Positions 1 to 13,832 of a stretch of DNA of 64,000 nt are shown here, one piece after another. How positions within the stretch are numbered: position 1 is the stretch's first letter; each line of letters opens with the position of its first letter. The DNA is taken from assembly GCF_036417845.1 (NCBI RefSeq), contig NC_089994.1:16882001-16946000 (forward strand), written 5' to 3'. The position numbers and the translations under genes are program-made. The notes below the pieces were generated by a model. That model was not told where the DNA came from. It saw nothing but the letters and a program-made list of their open reading frames with translations, and searched no databases. This DNA comes from Apteryx mantelli. Its lineage: Eukaryota > Chordata > Aves > Apterygiformes > Apterygidae.

Positions 1-3000
1 GAAAGGCACTGTGAAATTCAAGTCAAACCAATGACCTTTTAGCTGGTTGGGAGAATTTGAGCCTGGGTTACAAACTTGCTGAGTACATGCTGGTGAGGAA
101 ATGTGTGGCAGTGGGGTTGACTGGAGTGGCAGCAAGGAAGGGGAAATTACTGAGGGTGATAGAGACTCTGTGAAGAGGAAAAGAGATTGGAGCTGTAAGT
201 AGACAAGAACTGATGGGAAGGAGGTGGGTGACTGGAATAAGGATGAGATGGGGAGAAGAGAGGATGTGGCTGTAGTGTGGTTCAGGACAGGAAAAATAGG
301 TGTGGAAGGTGCGATGGCCTGGAAAATAAGGGTAGGTGATTGAAGATGTGTCTGGAGTCCGAGAAGTCCTGGGTTTCTTCCCCATAATTTGGTCTGTGAC
401 AGGAGAGCTTGATAGGAGGCGCTTTGTAAAAGAGTGCCTGATAAAGGGAGTGAGGGAGCTGGATGGGCCAAGTCATGGAAGCCCTGGATGATCCTGCAGG
501 AAAATGGTGGCAGCAGAGCTGGGATTCCTGGCTTGGTGTTGCTCTTCTAGTGCTGCCTTGCTTCCTTCTGCTGGTAGAAAAAAGCTTTGTGTAAATAAAT
601 AAAAATCCAAATCGGTTTAAAAACTTGGACCAGTTTAGATTTAATGTATTTCATTTGTAATAAACAGACTTTAGACTATATGCTTGTTATTTCCTTTCCT
701 TTGTATGCAGAAATTAATTGCATTTACAGTTTTTATTAGCTGTCCTATAGTATTTTAACATCATTGGCGCAAGCAGTCTCTTTAAAGACAAAACTTCTAA
801 GCTATTGCTGAGGAAAAAGACAAGCTTTCTAAACTCTTTGATGGCTATTGAAATATTTTACAGCTTTTATTCTTTTTTTACTTTCATACTGGGAAGGAAA
901 CCTTTAAAATGTCTATAAAACAATTACAGAGATAATTAGGAAAAGTACTTGTTTCAGTTGTCTCCAAAGAAAATAGAGTTGGTTCTTTGTGTTCCAGACA
1001 GCGGTGGAAAAATCTAAATCTGATTGTTTTTAGTGCAGGCTAAATTTACAGTATTGCCACTGTTTCTGAAGCAGGAAGGCTTGGAAAACATGGTTAAGAA
1101 AAAGTAGGTTTTCCAGAAATCACGTCTAGTAGTTTTACTACTAGAATAGAGATTCTGAACGTGGTTTTTAAAAAATAATTCCTTTTTTTTTTCCCTCTTT
1201 GCTCAAATGGGAGTTTGGAGGTCATCTTTGACTTATTTTGAATGTGGTTAAAACTCGTTCTCTTGATGGTATTCATAATATGATTAATGGAGACGTTTCA
1301 TTGTAAGTAAAAGCAGTAATCAGCATTGGAAATATTCTAGTATGCGTTTGCCATGGCTTATTTACTTTGTGGCACAAGCACAAGGCTTTTGGATAGCCCT
1401 TTGTTTCTAGCTTGTTATCTGAATGATCTTAGATAAATCAGTTAACCACTTTATGCATCGCTCTCCCCCTTTTAAAAATGACCAAAACAGTCTCAGCACT
1501 GCAGAGACCCAGATGCATGCACCAATCATTTTAAAAGGGAGAAAGACAGGCATAAAGTTCAGAAGTTAACTAATATAGGAGCCTAAAAGGAAGGTGTATA
1601 ACAGATGGCACTTCAGTTGCAAACCTAAATGATAATAGAAAAAAAGAAGACAAGTGGAAAATTTAGAAGGGGAAGAGGAAGAAGACCTGCAACTTACTGA
1701 CACTGCTGTTAGAAAAGCCACTGGCCATTGTAACTGATGAGAAACCCTACAGATGCAAACTAAGGGATAATAAAACCAACTGGTCTTTGAAGGATGATCA
1801 TGGTACTTCTGGAAGGCCCTGTTCTGCTGACTGCCTTCGGCGCTCGCTGGACTGTCTGTGAAAAGGAGCTGCCCCCTGTGGAAACAGGTAGTTCTGAACC
1901 TGAGAAGAAGCATCATTCTCCCCGCAAAAAGGGATTGCGAAGGAAGCTCAAGTAGCCAGAGCATCAGCTCTGCATTTTCCAGCCTGCTGATGGTGGGGCC
2001 TCCTGGAGAACAGGAGCTGTATATTCACAGAGGAGTTTGGGTTTTCCTGCTGTGGACTGCTGTTTTCTTGGGCTTGGAAGCCTAAATGGCTTGAACCTCC
2101 TTGAGCTGCCAGACAGTCGTCATGTGTCAAAGAGAAATCTCTTAAAAAGGTGAACCTGCTGCTCCAGTTTGCAGAAGGACACTACGTGTCAGGGAACCTG
2201 TTTTACTCTGCAGGAACGAGTGATGGGGGCCCCTTGTCTGCTCTCCTCCCTTTGCTCCGTGTGCTGCAGTCGCTGGACTGGATCTCACTGTGCTGAAAGC
2301 GCTGCTGGTTTGAGCAGATGGTTTGCGTACCCAGACTCCTCTGGGGACAGTGTTTATCTTACTGCCATTCTCATCTATGTGATGATCTTTTATCAGTCTC
2401 CTGCAGGCTTAATGCCTCTGGGGAATGTTAAGGGAGAGTCTGGATGAAGCCTTGTGCATTTGGTTGCCGTAGGCATGGTTGGCTGCAGGGCGATCACCAT
2501 TCCCTTGCTGTCAAGTAGGTTTCAGTTTGTGCTTTAAGATGCTTATAGTCAGGGTGCTCTTTAAGAGCAGGCTCAGCCTCAGACACACTTGCCTTTTTGA
2601 AACACCATTATTTTTAAAGTCGGGCAGTCTAGCTGTATCATCATGTGCGTGATAGAAAATGGGACTGGAAAAGACCTTAGGAAGCCAGCTAGCCTCACGG
2701 CACAGTGAGCTAATTCCCTTGCGCAGTTATCCTGACAGATAACGTGAGAGAAAAGTTGGCTAAGACCTTCCTGTCTCTCCACCCTTTAAAGGCGGAATGG
2801 CACAAACTGCTGTGGTTCCCAAGCCCCTGTCCATGGCCACCTGGAAGGCACGTTTAACCTACAAAGCCCAGGGTGGTGCCAGTGGCCCTAGTAGCTGCTC
2901 CCTCTCCTCTGAGACTGTAACTCCAAAGGTGACAGGCCACGGGACCGTCCTTCAGGCCACCACCTGGATTACTGTATAGCAGGGTTCTAGTGAAAGAATC

Positions 3001-6000
3001 TGATTTTCTTTAATTAGGGATATGTAAGTGTGTTTAGGCCAGACCACGGCTGACCTACAGATCACCCCTCTTGGCATGATGCATTTTGCAGCATAGCATA
3101 ATGTTTTTAGAAAGAGAGTTCAATTCTTTAAATAGCTAAGTGTGCGGCTTAATGAATTGAACACTTTTTGAAAAAAAGTGCAGAAAGATTTTAATGGCTT
3201 GTTACGGTTCAGTCAGACGGCTTTTTGATCCTTGGGTCTATGTTCATAGCCCAACGTTATCTACAATAGTAATGCACAGTTAGAGGCTTTCTCATCTCTC
3301 TACTCCTAGTTCAGCTGATGTTGTAGTGCAAGGAAACATTAACAGTGGTTGCGGTCTTTTTTGCTGTATTTACTGTTTTTCTTATGGGAAATTTTTCTTA
3401 TGGGAATGTTTTGTTTTGTATGGAGAGTTTGTTTGTTTGTTTGTTTAATATAATGGGAGATTTGTGGATTGCCAGAACTATCTTTAATGTTCATTTATAC
3501 CACACCAGAGCCAGCAAAGGATACCTTTACAGTTAAAGCACATGTGCATGCTTCTCTCTCTAATAACAGATAAACCATAGTTCCCTATGCATTCCCCCAG
3601 TAATTTGGGAGATGAAAGACAAAATTTTGGGGAGACGGTTCAGAGCAGCACTGGAAGAGCTGAGGCTCCTTCAGCAGAAGAAGCAAAAGAACAAAGCTTG
3701 AGATGCCTACCTGCTTCCCTCCAAAAGCAACTGTCCTTGTCCAAGTATAGGGCTCTGATGCTTGTTACAGCTTTGTTTCTGCCTGGGCATGGAAACACTT
3801 CTTCCATCTCGTTTGGGAGATGACAGAGTAGTCATGCTTTTGCTGCTGTTCAGTGGGATCTGCTTGTACTAGGACTAGCTTGTGAATAAGGACAAGAATT
3901 GTAGAGCTGAGCCTTAGGGGTGACTGAGGGGGTAAAGAGCAGGAAGATCCAGCTAGCCTTGCTCTTGTGTAAGAGCTTCGCCCTTCTTGAGAAATAAGAT
4001 TGCCATTATTTAGTTTGGGAAGTGAAACAGCAGCTGCATTGTTTATACTTGGGTTTTGCAGATCCGGGGGGAAGGTGACAACTTGCAAGTTGTGTCTCTG
4101 ATCAGTCTGTGTGGTGTTTGCGTGGTCTTCTGCGCTGCTTGCTTCCTACGCTGTATCTGCACTGGCATTTTCGTAATAGAGTCCTGCTTATGCAGACTCT
4201 TTGGGGTAACCACACTGAGCGCTTGGGTGAACACTAGAGCTTTACTGCCATTAGAGTAATTGTGGTAAATACAGTAGCTTGGTCCTGGGGCTATGTTGTG
4301 CTGGGCTGTGTGCAAGAGGCATTCAAGACCGTTCTTTTGTTCTGAAGAGTTTTTCTTGTATCTTCTACCACTGCTTAGAATAGCTCCTCAGGAACATACA
4401 TAAACAGTCTGAGCTCTTGTCTTCTCACTGATCCTTCCAACACTTAAGCCAGTTGTTCCTCATATATCAGCAGGGGATTTTTAGCAATATCTCTGAGTAA
4501 CGAGATCCAAGCAAACCCTGCACAGGCATGAAGGACGCTTTTGCTGCTGGGATCTCCCAAGATCATTGTTTTCAGAACGCTCTAGCATGGGATGTTTACT
4601 CGAAATCCGGGCCTCTGTTTCCCTCTGCCACTTTGTTTACTCTCCCTTCCCTCAAGGTCTCATAGTAACGGGTGCTCTGCTGTGGCAGTTCAAGGATATG
4701 TCTCCTGAAGCGACCTTGGCCAGCATAGCTTTGAGACCTCTAGCGGGGATGCAGCGATTGCAGTGACTTTTCTGTCCAAGAGTCACGCCACTTTCCCAAG
4801 CTACGTGAGCTAGCTGTCCAAAGCACTGTTCTTGTCTGCATCGCCGTGTCTGTGCCAGGGGCTTTGTCACCTTGGTTGAATTATTACCCAGCCAAATTCT
4901 AATGTAGAACATGGGTCAGACTCAGAAAATAAAACCAGGAATGATGATGCAGAACCCAGGCCTCTGCGATGGTATTTCTGCGTCTTTGGAGCAGCTGGAA
5001 TGAAGTAACACTGGAGTTTCACAATAGATCTAAAAATAACGTAGGCCCACTGCATTTAATTACTGTCTAGCAAGAGTACATTCTTGTGAATATGCATATG
5101 AGCTGTCACAGGCTATTCAGCTAAACTTGCTCTTGCTGCATCTTGCATCCAGATTTTAGGCTGCGGGTAAACATACTCACTGTTTATCTTCGCTGTTGAC
5201 TCCATTCCCAAAGGGGCAGGGACCAAATGGAGCATGAATTGTGGAGGAGCTTCTCAGTTCCTTGTGATTCTTCTTTGAAGTCTATTGCTGCTCTTCGTTA
5301 TCTCCTTATTATGCAGACATTTGCTTTCAGTGCTGTGGTATGGCACTTGATGCAGCCTGTGTTAGTTAGTGAAAACTATTACTTTGTAGTGTATCAGAGA
5401 CAGAAATGATTGACAAGGTAAAAAAGGAAAGGCATGCAAATAAAAAAAAGTAAAAAAGGAAATACCTGGGCTCTGGGCTTGGCAGCTGCTAGAGAAGTGC
5501 CAAACAGGAAGAGGCCGGGGGAAGGTCCTGTTGCATTTCTGATATGCCGATCAATGGCTATGGACATTATCTGCTGTCACATTTCCCAGAATGAAGAATG
5601 ATACAACGTGTTATTTTGTAGGATAGTTGGTCTCTGCTCATTTTGATGAATTTCTGGATGTTTGCATAGAAGCTGTAGCCGGGTGAACAAGCTTATCCAT
5701 GGCAAGTCAAGCTCTGCTAATGCTCCTGGCAGTGGGAACTGTCTGCATCCAGAGGACTTGCCACAGTTGAGTGAGGGGCAACACAACAAAGACAGGTTTT
5801 ACTAAGCTGCACTGTGGATTTGGGAATGGGCTCTGCAATTTGCTTGTCTGTTAGCAGCACATAAAGATCTGGATGTTACATATCTTTTTTTCTCATGTTA
5901 GCTCATTCTGTACAGTGTCCAAGGAAGGTATAAATGTTTCCCTGTGTGTGTTCAAACTCCTGTGTATTAATGTCTGCATAGATAATTCAGCCTAGTCCAG

Positions 6001-9000
6001 CTTTTTGTTTGCTTGGTAAATACCTGTCCGTGGCAGGGAGGAGGGTGAGAGAACTTGAATAGAAAACATGGTGGAGTCATGCCAGATGTGGAAGAGCATG
6101 AAACAGTGGAAGGCAATGATCTACCTGCTTTTGCTCCTTTATAATACAGCCTTTAAGAAAGAAAATTGGGAGGGAGGGTTGTAGTGTGGCGAGCAGGGTA
6201 GTGACCTAGCAACACACACAGAAGTGCCCTCTTCTGGGGTTGAGGATATGGAATTTTCAGAAAGGAAGGGCTAAATCAAGCACTGGCAAGAATTTGAATA
6301 TTATTGTGAAATACTTAGGTCTGCTGCAAAGCCAGAGAAGTTCTGTGCATGTTGTCATCTTATTTCAAATGTACCTAGTGTTGAGATAAGAGAAATAACT
6401 TGATCAAAGATACAGATATCCTTAAGGAGGAAACTGAACTTATTTCAGATCCTTAGCAGCCATGTTTGACACCTAAAACCTATTGAAAATGCAAAGCAGA
6501 GCTTGTGAAATAACTGAGATTCTGAAATGATCTATCCAAAAGCTGGGACATTTGAATTGTTGCAGCATTCACTGTAGTGGCTGTTCTCTATTAAGAATGT
6601 CATTATCCTTCCCTTTTCAAAGCAAAGACCTGACAAATCAATACACATACTCATCTCACCAAAGCGTGGAAAAAATGGGGTCTCTAAACAAGTCAGGAGA
6701 AATAATGTAGTTCCTCTGGTACACTTGTAGGGGGTGAGCAGGTTAATATCATTTCCCTTTACAAAAGGTTGACGTCCTCGTGATCATGCATCGAGTCGAG
6801 TATGCAGAATACTCAGTTAACCTGCTCTCGGGCCAGGAAAACTCGCAAGCCAGGACTGGAGCCGGATTAAGCTCTGGCTGGGTGACCCAGCTGGTAATTC
6901 TTAGAACCAGGTTTTGCTTTGGTTCAGTCTAGGGCTGCCTGAGATACGCAGAGCCAGTGAGGACGCAGTAGTACAGGTAAGGTTTTGCAGCGTCTGCGAG
7001 TTCCCTTGGCTGGAAGTAGCTGGAGGAGGGGAGCGTGCTGGGGATCCGGAGGGAGTATCATATGCATATGCTTGTCATGTTTTCATCCTTCCCCAAGCAT
7101 CTGCTTGTGGCCACTGCTGGAGACAGAGGACTGGGAAATTTTGGACCTTGGGCCCAGCCTGTATGGATGTTCTTAGAGCTCTTGTGCTGAAGCAGGCTAG
7201 GTCTGGTGCCAGATACTAAAGTGAGCTGGACACAGCTTTAGTATTAGCTGTAAAAAAAATCCCGGCAGCATTTTCACTGTCTGCTAACCTTTTATCTTCA
7301 TAAAGGAGTTGCCTTTTGACTCATAAAAATTACAGCTTTAGAGTGTTCTCATTTTATAGCTGCTCTTTGGTACTGAAACGTGTGTTCTCTTCGGAGCAGT
7401 GCAAGACGGTGTGTGTCAGTGGCTTTTGGGTTCTGGAGAGCTGCAGATAAGTTTAACTTATGTTGCTGTGCGGCTTCTTTCTGTGATATCAACCTCGTTC
7501 TGAGCTGCTGCCTTCCCTAACTGGGCGCCTGAAGGTACAGGATATCCCACTGTATTGTGAAAGCAGAGAGCCAATATGTTTGTAACTTTAATGTGCCTGT
7601 GCTCTGAGTCATTGCTTATATGCAGGAGGGATAGTCTGTAATCAAACTGCATGGGAACACGAGGCATTCGTATGGTTTGGTCTGTCTCTCTGGCTGTGTG
7701 AAATAGTTAACCCTTCCCGTATCGTGTGATTAGATTTCACTCACTTACTGCATCAAACCAGCATATGTTATAGAAAAGCACAATTCCACTTACAGACTCT
7801 CTAAGTAGATGCACAGAAATCTGAAATAAAAGTCAAGCCATTACTGCTTCTAATAAAGTTTGGGTCTGTGAGGGCTCTGTTTAGGAGCCCAGTATGCCTT
7901 CCATCTGTTCTCAGTATCCAGTCAGACAAGCAGAGTACTCAAATCTCCAGTAAAAATCTTAGCAGCGCTTAAGGAGCCTAAAATTTTTATTAGCAGTTTC
8001 TGTTAGCACATTAGTAGGCTTGGGATCTGACCTCTGCTTGCGGTGATTATAGGCTGCATGGGTGTAGCAAGCTTTTTAAAATGGGGAGACGGATCCTGGG
8101 GAGTTTAGAGAGATTTCTTCCATCTATAGCAATAAACATGTAACAAGTGTTACTTACCTTTCTTTTGAGCACTCTAAGGGACTCTGCGGAGTCAGACTGG
8201 GGCTGGTTTATTATTATTTTTGCAGATGGGACAAACATGGTTCAAAGAAGAGGCTTGCATTAGGCCCACTCAGTGAGATTTTTTTTCTTGTGGTAAGATT
8301 CAGGAAGGTGCTGACACTGTAATTTGTTTTAGTCAGGAAGCCACCACTTGCTCTGGGATGTGTACCATCTAGGTCCATTTGAAAACGTGCTCTTGGTGAG
8401 GAGAGGGGATCCATCGGTCTAACCGTACCTTAGAACCAGTGGAGGGGTGAATGGTGTGAGACAATTTCTGAAGCTGTTTTGCAGGTAGATAGTTGGATGT
8501 GATAGTCACTGTGAGCAAACGAATTACTTTATAAGGTGTTATTGCAATATCAAAGGTAAACCAAGGTCTTTCTCTGACATTTGCCCCATATAGTGTGATT
8601 AAATATTGCTTCATAAAGTTAATTGCTGTGAAGGGTTCTTAAGCCCTATGCCGTGGTGAGCACTGAAGGGCAGTACATCAGCTGATCCATCTGGCCCAAG
8701 GACGATTGTGGCTGCTGACGCTTGACAACTTCAGTTCTATATCATGCCATGACTTCCAGGCCAGCTAGGTGCCCACAGGCATTGGAAAGGCTGCTCGGCT
8801 ATAGTTTGGAGATACAGGCAATAAAGAGAAGCTTTAAATTGCCTCTTTTTTTAACTTCCTGCTTCTGAGTAGTTATCTTTACATAACCGATTTGCTTGGG
8901 TTAGGAAATTCTGACAGAGTTTCATAGTGATGGAAAAAGGATTGCCAGTGCAGGCTTGTTACTTGTCTAAATCAAGTAAGTAGGAAGCCAGGGTCTGTGA

Positions 9001-12000
9001 CTTGCAGGCTTTAATCTGACTGCAAGGTGTTGGAGCCATCGGTGTCTCAAAGCTGCAACTCATGTTGGAGTTTGTCTGTCAGTGGGGGATTTGTTAGTGA
9101 TTTTTTTTTTTTTTAATCCATGTATAAATTTGACCACAGATACAGGGCTTTTCATCATGGAGAAATCTGAAGGGCTTTATAAACTCTGTGTATGTTAGAC
9201 ATGGATGGTCCCTTATGAAAGGTTTCCTGGGGTCCTCAGCGATCCTGCTGACCAGAGGTGAATCTTGGGATAACGTAGCCTTGTGCAGAAACACTGATGG
9301 TCTGTCAGACATGGTTAGTGTTTGCACGCATTGACTTTATTATTGGCTTTTTGTCCATGGCATGCTTTTCTCTGCCAAAGTATATAATATACTTGGGAAG
9401 AGTTTCTATTCTTGCATTTTCTCTTTTCTCACGCTTGCAAAAGTTTGAAAACATAACTGTATCGTAGTTACCATGACCTGCGTATTCAGCCTAATAGCTG
9501 ACTGTTACTTCATCAGTTCTAGCCTCTGGAGACAGGGACAGCGTTTAAACTTCAGTGCTCCTGAGCTTGCCTTTCTGCATCTCCCTAAAGTGGAAATTAA
9601 AGATGGTGCAGCATTTTGATTTTAATCTTCAGAGCCTATGATCCTAGTACTCCAGCCTCTCAGTTCTCCTTTCGCTTAGCGCAGTGAATGTGCACTGAGC
9701 ATCTGGAAAACTGGCTTCTCAGCCTTCCAGACTCAGCAGTTTCTCGCTGAACAGATTACGGTCACTTTTGACAGGCTTTGACAGTCTGTTTCCTGCTTGT
9801 GTAACAAAATTATACTGATGTTTTTTGTCTTTTTATGCTTGTGTGCTGTGTTTAGTTATTATCAGAAGTTTAAAATCTTTAAACACTATCATTGTAAAGT
9901 AACAAATTCTACTTTTCAGTATGACTGGCGTCACTTTTCTGAGGACAGGGCTGCCGCAGGCTGATCTGCTCCCACTCCACGTGTGGGAACCAGGAATCCC
10001 CCTTGGCCTGTCCAGTCCCAAACTGTCAGCACACGTGCCACGTGGGACAAGTGTGGTGAGGATTTCAGTGTCATGAGCATTAGTATGCTTCTCCGCCGTG
10101 TCCCAATTAATTCAATGAAGGGTCACTTACACAGCCTTTCAGAGACTGATGCAGACAATTTTCCACAGCTCCTGTATGAGCTGGTGACCCAGAGGTGAAA
10201 GTCTGTTTTCCGCTACTCGTTATCTGAACATTCAGCCTTCCTAGGAAGCTGCGGGCTTTGCTGGGGGGACCTTGGGGGATGTCACTGCTGTGCTTTGAGA
10301 TGTGGCTGCCCCTGTAGCAGGAAGAGGAGAAACTGCCGATTTCACAGCTCTCTGTACTGGTTGCCTCTAAGAGGAGGGCTGGTTTTGGTGAAGGCATTGG
10401 AAAAGCATTTGTTTGCATTTAGATCCAACAGTGCTCTAATTAGAGCTTCCCTCTGAGATGTACGTGGCCTTGGAGAGGGGCTCTTTTTTCTTCTCCTTTT
10501 GTCTCACTCCAGTCTTTTTTATGTTAACTCTGGAAAGGATTTTCTCCCTAGATTATCTTTCTATGGGATTTTTTTTTTTTTTTTTTGATCTTTCAGTAGC
10601 CTTAGTAGTAACATAACTGTGCCTTTATTCTACTGGTATTTTTTGTGCAGTTTCTGCTTTAGCTTTTATGTAAACTCTCAAAAATCTGTACATTCTGTTG
10701 AAGTCTCGAGTCTTTAATGACTGAATTTGGTAATAAGTCTGGAGTTTTTCATGCTGCAGGGAGTGGGTTGCAGACAGATGGTATGAAAGCTTTGTTCCAG
10801 AAGGCAAGAGGTGGGGAGCGTCTCTGCTCTTTTTAAAACGCTTAAGTCACTTTCAGAATAAGATCCCTGAAGTCTTACAGTGTATTTATAGGCTTGCAAT
10901 GTTGTGCGGAGAATGTTACATTATCCTCTGTCACAGAAGGGCTGGTTTCAGGTTTCTCCGCCTGTTGAGCGCGGTAAACAGCTCTCAGTTCCTGTTGGTC
11001 TGTGCGCTGTACTGATCTGCCCTGCTGATTATGGTTTGTTTGGGTTTCTCAAGAGCGCTGCGCGGGAAAAGTCTCTGAACCACAATTTAGGTGCTTAAAA
11101 CCCAGTCCCAGGTTATCACATATTGATAAATTTATTAATCTAGGCTAATGCCTTAATGTGCAAAGTGATCCTGATGCATTCATGGCTCTGTACAAGAGGG
11201 TGCTTGGTGGCAGCTGTCCTTTGAAATGGAAGGAAGGAGCGCTGGACAGCAGCAATCAGTTCCTGATTGTCTGTATCTGAAAACAGCTCTTTGTGATGTA
11301 TATTCTGATCCTGAGGAGTCCGAGCGAAAGCCGGTGACAAAAATCAAGTTTTAGGAAGAAGCGGAAAATTTCGAAAGACCATGAAAATAGCGAGCAGGAT
11401 CACTTCCTTTATGCTGAAGCTGTTCTGAAAATGAAACTTTTCATCATGCATGATGGGATGCAGAACACGCTTCGAAGACAACGGAAAGCAAAGTTTACTA
11501 TCTAACATGAATTGCTTTGCTGATATGTTTACCAAGGCAACAAGATGGTCATCATCATAACACTTGATACGAGTAGGAAAACTGTTCCTGTAAAGGAACT
11601 GTAAGAAAAGATCACAGTAGAACTAATTGTAATATTCTTACTACGCCAGCGACAACATTGTTAGATATACAAATGCTTCCTTTGCTTCACTAAGATCTTT
11701 TAAATCTTACTTGAGTAGCAGGGAGGTGAGAGATGAAGAGAAGGAAGTGACAGAGAGGAGAAGAAAGGGTGCTCCAAGTACAGTGGCTGTTTTCTAAAAG
11801 GGAGGCGTGCATGAGAGATGGAGATGAAAATAAAGCTATTGGTGAAGATGATGCAGCAAAGAAAATCTGGTACTCACCACACCCATCACTGCTGCTGATC
11901 ACAGTATAGTAGTGGTGACCCATAGCATGTTACAAAGTCACGCGGGATGCTAAAGCTGATTTGTCTTTTGCTCCTTTCATACAAAGCATAGAGAATATGT

Positions 12001-12939
12001 TCTCTACGTTGGAAATTCTCAGGCCTGTTGTGTTAAAATGGTTTTGACTTTTATGTGAATGATGCTGGATACTCATTTTCTGGTCATTCTGGTCCAGGAC
12101 ACGACGCTGCCTGAGCTAGACTAACCCTTGTGTGCAGTCCCAGCGCCGGAGAGAAAGGGAGCTGGAGAGGGGGCTGCATTTGAGCTTTGTGTCTCGAGTA
12201 AATTGACTTCAGCTGCTTGGCCTGCAGCTTGCAGGCTGAGAACAGCTGTCTGGCATTCTGGGAGCTGGTTTCGTACATACTGCTTTAAATACAGAGATAA
12301 CAGGCTCTTTTTGTTACAAGGGTGAGTTATTTAAAACATGAGGCATTAAGCTACGCCACAGAAAACATTAAAAGGAATTGACTTTCCACCCTCTTACCCA
12401 GTAATTATTATAGGCAACACTGGTAACACCTCCTGTTCTTAAGTTACCCACAAATTCCTACTGTGTAACTGTACTTTTGTTTGTTTAACTGCTTGATCTG
12501 AAATTTCATGTGTCTGAGCCTATGTTTTTTGGATGAAAACTTGGTCAGAGCGGTTCAGTTTGTTCCAGTCATAAAGCTGAGGCAAATGTGTTTCCCATAC
12601 TAAAAAAAGAAAGAAAGAAATTCCAGTGATTTTTCAAAAGTCACATTACCCTGAGGTTTGGAACAGGGCCTTGATATTTGGAGAGCGGTGGCCCATGTGC
12701 CAGTGGAGTGCCCTGTCCTGTGAAGCTGTTTTTAAACTTGGTCAGGTTATAATTTTCCGAGAAGCTGGAAGTAGCGGCTAGTTGAAGCAGGACTGCAGAG
12801 CTGGTCGGGGTGTCAACTGGAGTTCAGCACGGGGTGGCGAGAGATCAGGAAAGGGAACTGGAGGATGCAGATTTGCAGGCAAACACAGGCATGTAGTCTC
12901 ATGTTGGCCAGATCTGAGAAGTGGATAATGAAATATTAA

Positions 12940-12985
12940 TAGGTCTATGCCTCAGTTTCCCATCTGCAAAATGAGGGTGGAAGCA
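12940..12985 (+). repeat. MIR-like SINE remnant
   Basis: The string GCCTCAGTTTCCCATCTGCA followed by AAATGAGGG at about 12948-12976 closely matches the conserved 3' part of MIR/CORE-SINEs (CTCAGTTTCC, CATCTGTAAAATG). Only about 45 bases are recognisable. It lies in MLXIP intron 1. Confidence 0.6.
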
Positions 12986-13767
12986 TTGTAGAAAAGCCCA
13001 AGAGGAATTTGTTAATCCTAAATAATAATCTATAAATCGAGCTATGAGTACTGAGCAGTAAACAGCATGAGGGGCCAGCAAGGAGAGTGCTGAACATTTC
13101 AAGATGTGCTGGGTACCATCTCCCTGTGCACTGAGGCTTAGGATGTGGCAGAACTTGTGTGTGATCCTGTCATCAAAGCTTTTCACCATGAGAATGTGCA
13201 GAGAAACCTGCAGTATAAAATCAGATGCTTCCTACCTTTTTCAGTGTTTGTATGTGCTACTACACTGTTCCTTTTATGTAGGATTTAATGCCAATTCAGT
13301 ATTAAAAATGCATTAGCGTTCAGTTCCAGTTGGGATTTGGATTCCACTGTATAAAGTAGGAGTTAAATATATACAGTGTAGGAGAGCTAGGGAAGGTGTG
13401 AACTGAAGTATGCAAGTCTAACCCCTGCTGAAACCTACCTGCGTTCTTCTCCTTGGTAGCATTTCCTGCTTACGTTATTTTTAGAAATTTGAATAACCAT
13501 AGTTAAATTGTTGGGTGTGCGGGCGCAGGGTCATTCCCAGCACGTGGGCTGTGGTGTGGGTACGATCAGCTGCGCTCTCCCTCGCCGGCTCAGTTCGGTT
13601 AGATGAAACAACGGTGCTTCCCCCCATCTCAAAGCGTTTTGCAAGTTCTGTGTGTCAGCGACTGATCTCTTTTCATGAGGGTATCCGATAGCTCTTTAAA
13701 GAAAGTCTTGATACTTAGCAGTTAAAAAGTATATGACATTTTAGAAGTTAAAGTTTATAAAGTATGT

Positions 13768-13832
13768 GACTCTTTTGCAGATGGGGAAACTTGTGTACAG
13801 CAAGGAGAGAGGAGAGGTCTTGCCCAGGAGTT
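13768..13832 (-). repeat. MIR-like SINE remnant, reverse orientation
   Basis: The order 'TTTTGCAGATGGGGAAACT', a GAGAGGAGAGG segment, then 'TCTTGCCCA' matches the reverse complement of the MIR 3' region (TTTTACAGATGGGGAAACTGAGG ... CTTGCCCA in family terms). It is diverged, so the boundaries are approximate. It lies in MLXIP intron 1. Confidence 0.5.

Noticed and set aside
1566-1964. A 132-codon - strand frame in MLXIP intron 1.
   Set aside because: No family resemblance, no splice or promoter context; consistent with chance in a 22-kb intron.
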